DNA of 64,000 nucleotides from Rhytidiadelphus loreus (taxonomy: Eukaryota > Streptophyta > Bryopsida > Hypnales > Hylocomiaceae), in contig OX344761.1 of the NCBI GenBank assembly GCA_947034895.1, positions 83,159,839-83,223,838 of the forward strand. The letters run 5' to 3'. The notes beneath the pieces are model-generated. The model did no database searches and was not told the DNA's origin. It saw nothing but the letters and a program-made list of their open reading frames with translations. How positions within the stretch are numbered: position 1 is the stretch's first letter; each line of letters starts with the position of its first letter. Positions 1-11,321 of the stretch are shown here, piece after piece. A program made the position numbers and the translations under genes.

Positions 1-3000
1 TTTAATTTTGGACATTAGGGGTTAGTAGGCTAGGATTTTGATTAGTGTTGTTTTATTAGGCCTAATAAAGTCAAATAGAAGAAGATGAAATTGAATTAAA
101 ATCCTTCAAATAATAGAAAAAATTTGATAAAAAACTAGAGGATAAGATTTTAAAGATTCAATTGACTTAGAACCTACTAGAAAAAATCTAGTATTAAAAA
201 TAGTCCCCCCAAATAAAATGGACTATTCAAAATACTTTGAAAACTAACAAAGTTCTATAGGAATTAGCATGGAAAGAATTAGAAGGGAAAAAATGATTCA
301 AAAAGGGTTTTTAAGCTTAAGAAAGACATATACACATGATGGAAGGCAATAGCTAGTACAACACAATTACAATTGTTGTTTGTGACGATGGGCCTATGTC
401 ATTTGTTCATAGAGAGGTATATTAATTTAACTATCTTTTTTTTATTTAAGATAAATTTACATTAATTCTCAGAGGTTTCTAAAAGTATCTCACACTTAAA
501 AAACAACTAAAAAATAAGAAAGTTACAAATGAATGAACTTTAGTAGTGGAATTGGATGAGAATTTAGTAATTTCATCCAAAAAAATCTTAAAAGAATTAA
601 GAATTTAAGAATAATTTAGAAGGTAAAGGTAAAAGTATAACTCAATTTATGATTATTCTTAGAAGTAATTTGTGGATGAAGTTGTAAATTACGAATTAAA
701 GGTAAAACTTCATCCATTAATAACTTTTTACGTAAGAATTCAATATTTTAGTATTTTATTTTGTTGTAAAGGTAATTTTTTGCTTTTTTATTTAAAAATC
801 TTAACCCCCCAAAAATAGTAATTTAAGAATAGAAATTCCAGATTGGAATTAATTAGAAGATAATTCAAGAAAATCTTTTGAAAGCCACTAAAAAATATTT
901 TAAAATTATAATCACTTAGGATATCTTCTAAAGATTTTAGAACCAATTTACACTTAAAAAATAATTCATTTTTAAAGAAGATAAAGGTGGATGAAGTTTG
1001 AACCTAAGTTTGGATGAAGTTTTAAACCTTATACTCTTATAGTTGAAATTTCACATTTAATAAGAAGAATTAATTAGAGAATCAATACTAAAATTTGGAT
1101 TGATTTTGAGTTAGTTTACTATCTATTAGATTGTAATGGATGAATGGATGAAGTTTTGTAGGCTAGTTTAGAGTTAGAACTTCATCCTTTGATATCTTTT
1201 GCTGGGAAGGTCCAAATTTATTTTATTTTACCATACTAGAAAGAAAAATTTATGCTCTATAGTTTAGGTTAAGTCAATTTTTTGGTTTCATTTAGGTTTC
1301 ATTTTCAAGTTCAGTGCTTGGCCTAGTTAGACAAAGGCTCTAAATTTTTAACATTCAAAGTGTTTTGAGTGATTCAAATTTGTTAAAGGTTATAGGAGAT
1401 TACAAATAGAGCATCCATTGCTTGGTAGGCATGAATTGGATTAGACTTAGGCACCCCTAGGATAATTTAATCAAAAAGCCATTAGAACTTGATGATTGTG
1501 TGTATGTTTTATTTTAACTCAAGTGGGGGAGTTGAAATCACTCACAATTCCTCAAAAACAAAGATTTGTCCAAAACTTTCACAAATGGAATGATTCAAAG
1601 CTTATCAATCTTATAAAAATACAATCTATGAGTGAAAAAAATTTGAAATCTTTTATTTTAAGTTTTGTGGGGGATTTTATGTATCCAACAAACTAAGATT
1701 TGGGCTTATTGTACCATAACTTTTGCTCTAGGGCATTGATTGAAATAAAATTATATTTCCAAAAAGTTAATGTATTTTTCTATCTCCACAACAAATTTCA
1801 AAAAATCACAACAAATATTGAGACTATAGAAGCCTATCCCAAATCCATTTTGTTCCTTCATGGAACAATGGGACTTTAGGGGCTATCTCCAAATTTCCAA
1901 AAGATGGGCCTATGATGACTGAGCACTTATGAAACTCATATTCCATGTATGCATCCATTTTAGAACTATGCAAACAAAAGAATTCACATTTAATTTTCAA
2001 AGATGTAATCATATGTCTTCTATAAGTTGTAAGACTATGAGATATTTTTGTAAAAACTAGAAATTATCGTGAATATTTGAACAATACTGAAAAATAATCC
2101 AAATCAAACATAATAATATATGCATAATAAAATATAAAACTATCTCCATAGGTAGATATTATATTCAAAAACATCATTGTGTAAATCAATTTACCATATC
2201 ATTTTAAAATTAAAAAATAATCACTCATAGATCACTCATGCAAGAGTTTAAATTGAAAGAAAATATTCTATTATTTTTGGATAATTGCACGCTATAGTTG
2301 TTTGTCCTTCTAATGTATAAACTTATAGATATCAATACAAATGTATATTGATAAGTATAAAATATATGAAGACTAGTACAAATTACATAATGTATACATA
2401 TTGATATTAAATGGAGTCAAAATGTCATTTATAACAAAATTCAATGGGGGCCTATATATATGAATCTAAAGGCCTTCTTATTGATTTGCAAATTTAAAAT
2501 TAAAAGAACAAACTTTAAAATCACTATTTGGACCTCCAACTCAAAATCATACATTTCTTAACAAATATCTCTATTGCATTTCCCAACTATTTTCACCAAA
2601 ATATCAACCAACCTTGCTCAATAAAAGCATCTACTTAAAAGTACAAAATCTCCCACTCAAAAATAAAAGAGTGTAAATACAAATATGAATACAATGTATA
2701 TATTAATGATAAATTTATAAATACAAAATCAATGTAGATACAAGTGCAAATTCAAATGTGGATATAAGACAGTATAAATTTTGTAATTCCATGTTGTTTG
2801 TTAAAATGAAGATTTCAAAAAATTTTATATTGAAATTTGAGAGATTCCAAAAATAAGATAAACCTATAAATTATAGACTACTAGCTCCTTTAAAATAATT
2901 TTTTTCCTAAAATAACTAGCTTTGGTAGTGCATTTTTTTTGTATGGATAGTAGAGTGACGATCTTTGAAAATACAGAGGAAAATATGTCACTTTATGAAA

Positions 3001-4420
3001 AGGATTGAAGTCTAAAAAACATCTCTATTGCATTTTCCAACTATGTGACATTGTGAGCACTTATTCATGAAATGAATTATTGGCTTAGAAATGATTCCAA
3101 AACTTATTTTTAAGTAAGTTCAAAATTTGAATAGACATGATTATTTAAAAGCACTTTGATCAATGCAAATTTACAATTAGACTTGTTATGAACATTTATT
3201 TATCCAAAAATAGATAATTTGTCCATCCATTGAACAAGTTTGTCTCTTGAGGTCTATCATATCCAATGTAGTCAATTACATATAAAATGAACTTCAAACT
3301 AATTAATTTATTCATAAACTAAATAATTGGGTTACCTAGATGTAGGCATCATGTATTCATTGGATGAAATATAGATAGTCAACATTGGAAATCACTTGGT
3401 CTGCAAACAAAAAGAGAAAGATTGCAAATGAATGGGTATGATAGTAGTTATGATGCTCTCATGCCTTTTTCTATCTCGACCATGTTTATTCCTTAATTCC
3501 TATGACATAATGACGTTGATGTTCATTTTCTTAAAATTCAATTCCTTATGCCTTCATGATGCACTCTAGTGTACCACATGTGTGACAAAGGTTGCAATGG
3601 GTATAGTGACAAATGGGCAAGTGGGTGCTTTCATGTCCTTTTCTATCTTGCCTTTGTGTATTCCTACAAAGTAATGACCGTGATGTTCATTCTTTGAATT
3701 CTCTAAGATCTCGTAAGCACCAATGGCTCTTTTCAAACCCTTTTCTATCCCAATCATGTTTAATTCCTATGATGTAATGATCGTGATGTTCATTCTCTAA
3801 GATTCAATTTCTTATGTCTTCATGGAACATTGTAGTACACCGCACACCTAACAACTATTGCTTTCATGCCTTTTTAATTCTGCCCATGTTTAAGCCTATG
3901 ACTTAACGATGATGAGGTTCATTCTATTTGATCAAATTCCTTATAACGGCCTTGTAGTGCATTCTAGCACGTTGCACGTTGCACGCATGACATCAATATT
4001 GTAGGACAATACATGAAAAAGATAAGTCCACATACTTTAAAATGTCATATGAAATGTCCAAGATTCATTCAATTGAAGGAAAGTCCAAAATCAGCATATA
4101 TGTCATCAAAGTGTATATAATTACTAACTGTGTTTTACCAAAGCAATGGGACATCCAAATGTGCCAAGTGCCAAAAATTGCCATTGAATCAAAGACTCAC
4201 ACTAAATACATCTCCTCAAACCAATATACATTTACCCATTCTTGAAAAAGCGATTAAAACATTCATATACCAAAAAAACTTTGACCCTTCATAACTTTTG
4301 CATATGATATCCAAAGCAAGCATTTTTTGGGTGCATTGAAACCTCCAACTCCTTGTCAACTAAAAGATATAAATTTTTTTCATCAATCTCAAAATAGAAT
4401 CTGTTCACAATAGAATAGTG
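1..4420. other. AT-rich noncoding part of unit 1
   Basis: No credible gene. The sequence is AT-rich, with stops in all frames and only short chance ORFs. Matching stretches recur at 30,290-35,990 and 53,990-58,900. The block around 1,480-1,930 also resembles the inside of the 46,354-47,527 element, so it may itself be an old transposon remnant. Confidence 0.7.
3450..3985 (+). repeat. Degenerate tandem repeat, about 140-165 bp, ~4 copies
   Basis: Each copy contains variants of TTTCATGCC, CTTTTCTATC, CCATGTTTATTCCTATGAC and GATGTTCATTC in that order. Related arrays occur at 34,840-35,215 and 58,225-58,690 in the other units, with different copy numbers and internal losses. No coding potential was seen. 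Confidence 0.65.
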
Positions 4421-4685
4421 AGAGCATCCCCACCAACATGTTTTGTATCCCTAAAAATTTAGAGAGAGGACCTCAAATGGGGATGGGGATACAGAAGCTT
4501 GCGCGCACCGGTCTCGAAACAAGATCGCTGCCCCAAATTTATAGAGAGCTCGGTAAAAGTTGGGCCCAATTCCCTATATTGGAGCTCATATAGAGAACTC
4601 GCGAGGTCTCATCTCTATAAAGTCAAGGTTGACTAGTTTGAGGTCCCAAGTTTGGGGATAGAGAACACGTTGGTGGGGATGCTCT
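4421..4685. mobile_element. Small TIR element (MITE), only in unit 1
   Basis: The terminal inverted repeats are about 30 bp, beginning AGAGCATCCCCACCAAC and ending with its complement. The interior is GC-richer than its surroundings. Units 2 and 3 lack it at the matching position (near 36,150 and 59,070), as does the relic near 16,790, so it inserted after unit 1 separated. I could not define a clean target duplication, so no superfamily is assigned. Confidence 0.75.
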
Positions 4686-5135
4686 AACGATTTAAAACTG
4701 TGTCCCTGCCTAACTGAGCTGTAATTGCTGTAATTGATAGACAGAAACAGATACCGGCCGTCACCTCCGATCCCATGAGGATCCGACATAAATTGACATA
4801 CACTCGACCCGCTCAGGCACGTCATGCCCTGTGAACTGAACCTGGACGAAGAGTCCAATCGCAATTAACAACTTAATTTACGGCATTCACACAGAATCTT
4901 ACAATCAACTAAATCCAGGACTGCAACATACAAGCAAGCATATTCACAAGCTAGCGATCGATCCAACAACTAATTGATACCCGCACGCGATTGACAAAAA
5001 ACTAAGCTGTCTTTCTCCCGTAAGTTGAACAGGCAAGGAACTTAATGAAAATGCACGCCACGTGCACTTTCCGAACCCAGAACTTTCCAGACCGACCAGA
5101 TGATTCGATCAAGCTTGAATGCCACCGGCCGCGCG

Positions 5136-5480
5136 TGCTTAATTTCTTCCTCCCTCATTGCTTGACTGTGTTTCTGTGAGCTAGGACACAACCCAATTCC
5201 GGCCATCGCACACGGCGAGTGCTTCGTTTCTTCCTCCCTGTTGCCTGACTGCGTTTCTGTAAGCGACGAGACAACCCAATTCCATCGCGCGCTGCGCCTG
5301 CTTCGTTTCTTCCTCCCTGGTTTCATGACAGCGTTTCTTTAAGCCAGGACACAACCCATTTCATGATCTATCGCACACTGCGCGTGCTTCGTTTCTTCCT
5401 CTCTGTTTCCACGACTGCGTTTCGTTAAGCTTGCACAAAAACCAAATTCAATCGCTCAGTCTTCGCTTCTTCCTCCCGAG
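5136..5480 (+). repeat. GC-rich 5' minisatellite of PAH gene, unit 1
   Basis: About 4.5 imperfect copies of a 77-86 bp unit lie directly upstream of the PAH gene start. Each unit has the order GCTTCGTTTCTTCCTCCCTG, then a TGACTGCGTTTCT block, then ACACAACCCAATTC. The repeat ends roughly 50 bp before the ATG. It probably forms promoter or 5' leader sequence; no core promoter element is asserted. Unit 2 (36,617-36,975) and unit 3 (59,545-59,890) have equivalents. Confidence 0.75.
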
Positions 5481-5527
5481 CTGCGCGCTTGCGTGCTTTT
5501 CTTTCCTGTCAGATCACAATCCGCCGA

Positions 5528-6540
5528 ATGTCGCAGGGGATGCGCTCTTGCCGATCGTCCTTTGTGCGGGAGGGAGATAGTCAGGTAAGTTACAATTTGG
5601 AAATCGATACTTTCATTTGGAATTCTTGACTGTTACTCTTTTTGTGGATGTGTCCTTTCTTCGTGTAAGTTCTTAATTTTAATTGCTGTAGTTTTTTTCG
5701 CTGCGGTTGTTTACATGCACACTTTTTTTTGTCAAGTTTGTACTTAGCGTAAGCAGAGAACCAGGTTGTTGCCAATTTCTATAACTACAGTAAGTTTTGG
5801 TCTACAGTTTCCATAATGTGTACTTTACGTTGAGTATTTGTGTGCAGGAAGACAGATTTCAAAGGATGGGGGATCCCGTCTCAGAGACAGTGGAGGTCGA
5901 GGAGCCGATGAAGGAGGTGGTAAATGCACCGCCCAGCAACTCTGCAACCCCCGAGACATTGCCTCGACGTCTGCCCATGAACACCCCAACCATACTTCCA
6001 CCCCGGGAGCCCTTGCTGCGACATCTGCCGATGCCCATGCCCACACCCACAGCGTTCGTGCGCCAGCCCCAACCGTTTCTATTTGTCATACCTCCACCAA
6101 TGCACTTCCGGCGTCCACCCATGTACTTCCTAGCTAGTGTACCCAGGCGAGGGCTCTCGCCTTTGCATTTTTTCCTGCCTGAGCATTTTTTCGTGCCTGC
6201 TCTTGCACACATCCCATGTCGTGTGCCCTGCCAATGGCCCGTGCCGCTGCCCTTGCCGTTACCTACACTTGCAGCTAGTGTGCCCAGGCAAGAGTCCTTG
6301 CCGCAGCGTTTGCCCATGCCTCCACCTCCACCTCCACACCTCCTAGCTCGTGTGTCCACGCGGGTAGCGATGTGCAAGTTTGCCGCAGATGTGGAGGCCG
6401 CGGGCAAAGGCTTCCAGCTCTTGACTTTGGTGCAAGACTTGGAAATGAACTGGCCATCTCTAGACCTCGTGGCAGGCGTGGAGCGATTGTTTGAAGGTCA
6501 CCCGGATTTGCTGGTGACCTTCAACGGGTTCTTTCCGTAA
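5528..6540 (+). CDS. Proline-rich protein with C-terminal SIN3-like PAH motif, copy 1
   Basis: Two exons, 5,528-5,584 and 5,848-6,540, are joined by a phase-0 intron with GTAAGT donor and GTGCAG acceptor. They give 249 aa. Exon 1 encodes MSQGMRSCRSS and ends GDSQ; the same ATG and intron phase recur in copy 3, which supports this start. An acidic stretch (about residues 26-43) precedes a long Pro-rich region (about 50-190) rich in RLPMP-like and PPPPP runs. Residues 192-249 resemble the end of a paired amphipathic helix domain: VAGVERLFEGHPDLL followed by TFNGFFP. In SIN3 co-repressors, PAH domains form four-helix bundles that bind repressor peptides. Here only the last two helices align well by eye, and the protein stops right after the FFP. 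A nuclear adaptor or SIN3-competitor role is inference. Conservation of the frame in paralogues argues that it is real. Confidence 0.75.
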
Positions 6541-6671
6541 AACCACCATTGTATCATGCCCGAGTCTGTACGTGAGGGCGTAGCCCTTCAGCTTTTCATG
6601 GGCAGACCCGATCTGTGGACTGTTTCAGTTGCTCCATGATCTTTCAGCTCTCTTGAGCTTTTGCGTTGCAT

Positions 6672-6681
6672 AATAAATAAA
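6672..6681 (+). terminator. Overlapping polyadenylation signals, PAH copy 1
   Basis: Two overlapping AATAAA hexamers lie about 135 bp after the stop codon. The same pair is kept after copies 2 and 3. Normal plant-type 3' processing is expected here. Confidence 0.65.
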
Positions 6682-6839
6682 GATTACCAATGCTTGCATT
6701 TGGACACCCTTTACTTGATGTAAAATTGTCTTTGGTGTTCAAGAGAAGATTCTGCACTCTCTTAGTATTTATTTTTTGGACAGTGTGACAGTGTGAGTAT
6801 GAAATTAGGCCTAAACTCGTGGTTTGGACAGCGCTGAAA

Positions 6840-8660
6840 TATGCGATAGTATACCGGTTTGCGTGTGCACTGTGCAGGAACTGCCGTACTGGCTGAACTT
6901 AATTAACTTCGCTTGAACAAAACCAGAGCGAGCCTTTGTTGACAAGTTCTATAACTCTGTGATCCCTGCAGTTGCTGATTCCTAGTTAATTCTTATTTCA
7001 CCTTTCTGTTTGGGTACATACAAAAAGATGCAGGGAGAGTTCACGACTGATGGGATCTCAGTTAAGTTGGATAATTATTACCCTCCTCTGTTCAAATCTC
7101 GCTCTTGAATTTCATGCTTAATTCCATCCTGGTAAGGTTTTTCATTGTTATAGGCTTTAGCTACGTACTGTATGGTTGTGTGCAGAAACTCGCGGAACTT
7201 GACCTTGCTCGAACAAAACCAGAGCTCGACCTTTTGATGACAAGCTCTGTAACTCTGACCGATCCCAGTGAGTACCGATCCCAGTGGTTACTGCTCCATG
7301 GATTTAGTTCTTGTTTCTATTTTCTATTTGGTTAATTACATACAGTACTAGTATAAAAAGCTGTAGCGACAAGCCAGTAGCCCAACTGACATGACTCTAC
7401 CCGGCATTTGCTTTTTGTATCAGGAATGAAACTGGCGGATAAACTCAGCTCTAGGCTATACATCGGGATGGCAAGGAATGATGCAGAAGCAGCGGATTTA
7501 CGCACAACCCAGTTCTGTCAATGACAATGACAATGCACAATGACAATGACCATCCTGAATGTGAGCTAATTTGCAGGCAAGTGAAATCGCACTTCTTGTA
7601 TGTGGGTTATCTGTAAAGCATTTTCTAGGCACCTCGTTTCCACAACACCTCACATCCGAATTCAGATGTAATCTCCGGTAGTATTGCTCTTAGATTCATC
7701 TCATCGTGCAATCAGATATAGAAAGTATGTCCCAGTTACAGAGTGAGGTTCTGAATGAGTTCATTTGGTCATGCGATAAGATATCGAAATTATTCTCCAA
7801 TTTCAGAATGAGCTTCCTGAATATGAGGGAGGGTAATTGCACTTCTTGTACGTATTGCTGTGCACGTTTTGTAAAAAAAATACAAGGCACATGGTTTCTT
7901 TCACACATCGCGTTTGAAAGTTGACTGTCACTTAAATTCATTAGACGGCAGTCTGACCTCGTTGTTACTCGGCTTGACTGGCTATGGATTTGATTATTGA
8001 CAGACATATTGACGTGCTCTGGTATCATTCTTTTGCAGATAATCAAGCACAAGAACATACATTCGATTCGATCATTCGATTTGTTCCTTGCGGAATGTGC
8101 ACTCTGTCTTCTTCAGGGTGTATTTGCAAATTTTGTACGGTGCAGGCTTTTCTCGATCTTTACTTAATATTGTTGCGGAGTGTTGGAGTTTGAGTGGTAT
8201 TTTCTGGAGTACTTCAGTTTTGTAATGTCAAATGATGGACGTGCATTGTTTGAGTATTTCTTTTTAGTTTCACTCGATTTGCCTCCCTTGGAATTTATGT
8301 GGATGAATTTTACTCTGTTTTTTACTGAAGGTGCTGTGAAAGTGTTTGCATATTGGTACGGTTTAGGGTTGTCTTTGATAATAACATTCTTGAGTAGTGT
8401 TGAACTTGGGCTTTATTCCACTGAAGATATATAGATCGCTTAAATAATTTGAAAACTAGTAATGTTGAACTGAGTAATGTTAATTGTCATATGGTTTTAC
8501 AGTCGTACGACTCTAATTATACAATATGCAAGATCTGGCAACTTTAGAACTCTTGGGTCAGGGAATTTTCTCTGAAGACTTGAACTCTAAGTATTTGCGA
8601 ATGTGCGAAATCAAGTAATTGATATCCTGAGATGGCCCAAGGTGTGAGGAACTAATCTCA
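6840..8660 (+). other. Region between PAH gene and TIC21 pseudogene, unit 1
   Basis: No complete gene is visible. A segment at about 6,870-7,030 is repeated in diverged form at 7,180-7,370; both share the AACAAAACCAGAGC block and an open stretch reading KLAELDLARTKPE after an AG. Near 7,540 a TGACAA-type microsatellite marks a deletion of roughly 200 bp relative to units 2 and 3, which removes a candidate exon still present there (39,066-39,245 and 61,857-62,042). The rest (7,600-8,640) is intron- or UTR-like. Confidence 0.5.
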
Positions 8661-8668
8661 AGAATGTT

Positions 8669-9506
8669 ATGTTTGATCTCTCAACGTGGGCAAATGCCGA
8701 GCAGGTCACGAAGCGGTTGGAGCGGACTGCTGGTCATTTCAAGCGGTTGGGTTCAAGCGTAAGATTCTGGGGTCAGCTTGTTTGTACCGTTGTTGCAGCC
8801 GTGAATTTTGCCTTTTCTGTGGTGATTAATTACTGGTCAAGCCACATCACCTATGTTGGTTTACCTCACTGCTGGAGGCATTGCTGCCGCGTTTCTTTCC
8901 GTTTTCTGGTCCTTCCGGTACATTCGTTTTGAATGCTCGGAAGTTGCGTGAAACTGTTGGCAATCCAAGCGAGATAAAACTAGTACTTCCAGAATCTAGC
9001 TTGGCATGCTTCCAGGAAGCTCCGTGCGTAGGTATGTTCCTTCGAGTTTTGCCGCTGAAACCTTACGATATTTTTCCTTGTTCTGAAGGCACTGCCCCGG
9101 GCTCAAGTGGTGAAGAATCTCAGGAACGGAATTGTCATCAATTTTCTTGGGATGGGAGAAACTTTGGTAGGCTTGCAAGCTACTGTTATTGTTCTCTTTG
9201 CCAAAGCTCTAACATCCTCTGGCGCACCGATTTGCAAGGAAGACCAACTGGCTACAATCCAGTTCTTGCGCTTGATGTCTTTCTAGTACAGGTAAGTACG
9301 GGTTGGGGGACAACGTGGAATTTCATTAAGTAGAATCGACATTGAGGATGAAATTTGCATTGGAAGCCTTCACCTAAAGACGCTGTTCTCTTTTCATTGA
9401 CGCTAAAATTTCTGCTGTGCAGGCTTCATGAAATGCGATAGTGTCTTATCTTCTCGGTTTGGTCTTCTCTTTGGCTAGAGTTGCTGAGATCAGTAACTCA
9501 ATCTGA
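8669..9506 (+). pseudogene. TIC21: TIC21/PIC1-like chloroplast permease pseudogene, copy 1
   Basis: Resembles the DUF3611 family (TIC21/PIC1), multi-span chloroplast inner-envelope proteins implicated in protein import and iron transport. Exon A (8,669 to about 9,030) reads VTKRLERTAGHFKRLG and GQLVCTVVAAV. Exon B (9,089-9,291) reads ALPRAQVVKNLRNGIVINF, LGMGETLVGLQATV and PVLALDVFLVQ, then a GTAAGT donor. Exon C (9,423-9,506) codes for the last 27 residues. Lesions: a 4-bp duplication near 8,827 shifts exon A, one base is lost near 9,229 in exon B, and an in-frame TGA stands at 9,429-9,431. Exon B retains the better start, ALPRA, that copies 2 and 3 have lost. No transit peptide exon is identified. 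Family assignment is confident; function is almost certainly lost. Confidence 0.85.
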
Positions 9507-10109
9507 GCAGTCCAAGTCAGCTTGGTTCTGAAGCATGTTCAGGAGTCTCTTTAACTCTAGGGTTTTATTACTTGCAAAAAGGTTGCATGATGTCTTTTAC
9601 AAATTTGTAAAGCTATACGGGTCATAGTGATTTGATGTTCATTGTCAATCGCATTGTCTAGTGCTCAAACTTTTCTTGTATGCAAAATGCACGGTTTCCA
9701 GCTTGTTTTATTACATTAGTGGGTATGAAAGAGAGGCAGCGTCCTGCTGAAGTGTGTAGATGGTGTGGTTTCATGAATCGCCAAATTTTACGTCGAAGTT
9801 ACTTATCTTTGTCACTAACTCCTTCCGTCTTGCTAAACCTCCGTGGTCCTTGGATCGGTAATACCCTGGCATTGCTCTTTGCATTTGCAGTGGGTGCCGT
9901 GAGCTTGAGAATTGAGAGTGATTGCAGGACTTTACTTCGCTTGCGCATTGCCATCAACGGGTGAATAGTATCAGCGATTGATTACTTAAGTTTGTGCTGA
10001 GGTAAGAGGTTTTTCTTCATCTTTCCTACTTCTCAAATTCTTGGCTAACTTCGGTGTCACCATTTTTTGCTAACGTCGCTTCAATTGGAAACGTGATCTA
10101 TGTTGGCAA

Positions 10110-10475
10110 GGGGAGAGTCCGCACGTCATTGCTCGTTTAGAGCAACTGGCTAAGTACTACAGTGGAGGTACATTAGTGGTGGAACGACAAGAAAGATTTG
10201 AGGAGTCCTTTTTACATTCGGGCAAAGTGTGGTTGCCAGTGAAGATGGAAGGGAAGACGCTGGAGGTGAGCTGCAACAAAGCTCCTGTGCTGCTAAGTGC
10301 GATTCATTAGTCCGTGTTTTGCCAGCAACCACCGGGGGACAGCCCTACATGCCGATCCATCTTCGACGCCATGCTCGTGCGATGCATGCCGGTCATCTTT
10401 CACAAAGAGTCTGCTTGGTCGCAATATGTCCACCATATTCCTGAGCACGGTGCCAGCTTCTCCGTCTTCATCCCG
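10110..10475 (+). pseudogene. Truncated fragment of unidentified gene, unit 1
   Basis: After an AG acceptor a frame reads GESPHVIARLEQLAKYYSGG, then ERQERFEESFLHSGKVWLP and VKMEGKTLEVSCNKAPVLLS, until a TAG at 10,308-10,310. In unit 2 the same codon is CAG, so the stop is a C-to-T change here. The frame then continues (RSIFDAMLVRCMPVIFHKES, HHIPEHGASFSVFIP) to a GTAAGA donor at 10,476. Similarity to unit 2 ends about 60 bp later, so the downstream exons at 42,081 onward are missing. I do not recognise the family. It is a soluble-looking, mixed-charge protein with no obvious membrane segment in this part. Confidence 0.6.
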
Positions 10476-10539
10476 GTAAGAAGATCACCCCAAGTTCTAG
10501 GTAGTGCCGGTTAGCTAACTGGAGTTAGTTGCTAAATAC

Positions 10540-11318
10540 GTGCACCGCCTAAGTTATGTCATTTTGCAAATCGATGCTAACAGACGTCTAATGAGTTTAG
10601 ATTCATTCCTCGAATTAAAATTAAACCCAGAACATATGCCTCTATGGTCGTGCATGCAGCTGGTTTCATGCAATTGGTTTCGTGCAATTGGAAAGGTTTA
10701 CCTAATTAAACCCTATAACCATGTGTAGCATCCTTCTGCTGGTGCGTTTTGCATCCTGTAATGATTTCCTTACTAGTAACGGCAAAGAGAATCACAATAC
10801 ATCATGTACATTTGGATAAGTAAAGGTATCGTACCTGTACCTATGGTTTGAAGTTCTAGCCCACTTGCATCAAGTAGCATCATTGAGCTACTGGAGGTGT
10901 TGAGGCCCATTAATTAACTACCCTAAAATGTATGCTTTCATTCTAAACAAAGAGGATTGCACGTAACCAACAATCGTTTGCAACTTGAACGTATGATGCC
11001 TCATACCTTTGTGTTCAAAAAAGAATCAAAGATATCACCCTAAACCTCAGGATTACAATTGGTGATGGCAGATGACGGTGCCAAGCAAGAGTGATGTCAT
11101 CAACGTCTTCAGCAAAATGGGCGAGTCGAAGATCAGCGAAATGCAAACACTGCGAAGCTTGCTATTGAGAATTGTGCAATTTTTTCTTGTTGCTGTTTGT
11201 GGGTTGTGGAATTGTGAGTGCCGTACCGATCAATCGATATTTAAGTGTGCCTGTGTGAAAATGAACTGTCTGTTTGTAAGTTAGCGCAGGTTTCATTGGT
11301 TCGGTATGATCATGACTC
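10540..11318. other. Unique sequence after unit 1, no clear gene
   Basis: This stretch has moderate GC and short chance ORFs only. It does not match the start of the unit 2-3 spacer. The segment at 11,060-11,280 has gene-like composition (reads such as NVFSKMGESKISEMQTLRSL), but there is no recognisable domain and no convincing exon boundaries. Confidence 0.4.
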
Positions 11319-11321
11319 TTA

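Larger units (their letters stand above)
1..10535 (+). repeat. Segmental duplication unit 1 (3' portion)
   Basis: Collinear with about 30,250-42,080 (unit 2) and 53,990-64,000 (unit 3). It carries the same order of AT-rich tail, degenerate repeats, PAH gene, TIC21 pseudogene and start of an unidentified gene. Similarity to unit 2 stops abruptly near 10,535/42,080, just after a shared stretch ending in GGAGTTAG. The left end is cut by the window. Confidence 0.9.

Noticed and set aside
4421..4685. Assignment to a named MITE superfamily
   Set aside because: The flanking bases do not give a clean target duplication compared with the empty sites, so the class is left open.
5042..5326. Minus-strand 94-codon ORF upstream of PAH copy 1
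   Set aside because: It is only the complement of the 80-bp minisatellite; units 2 and 3 do not keep the frame.
5859..6407. Antisense 182-codon ORF over PAH exon 2 (and 231 codons at 60,142-60,837)
   Set aside because: It is the reverse strand of the Pro-rich repeats, low in complexity, with no splice context; the sense frame has conserved ends and a PAH-like motif.
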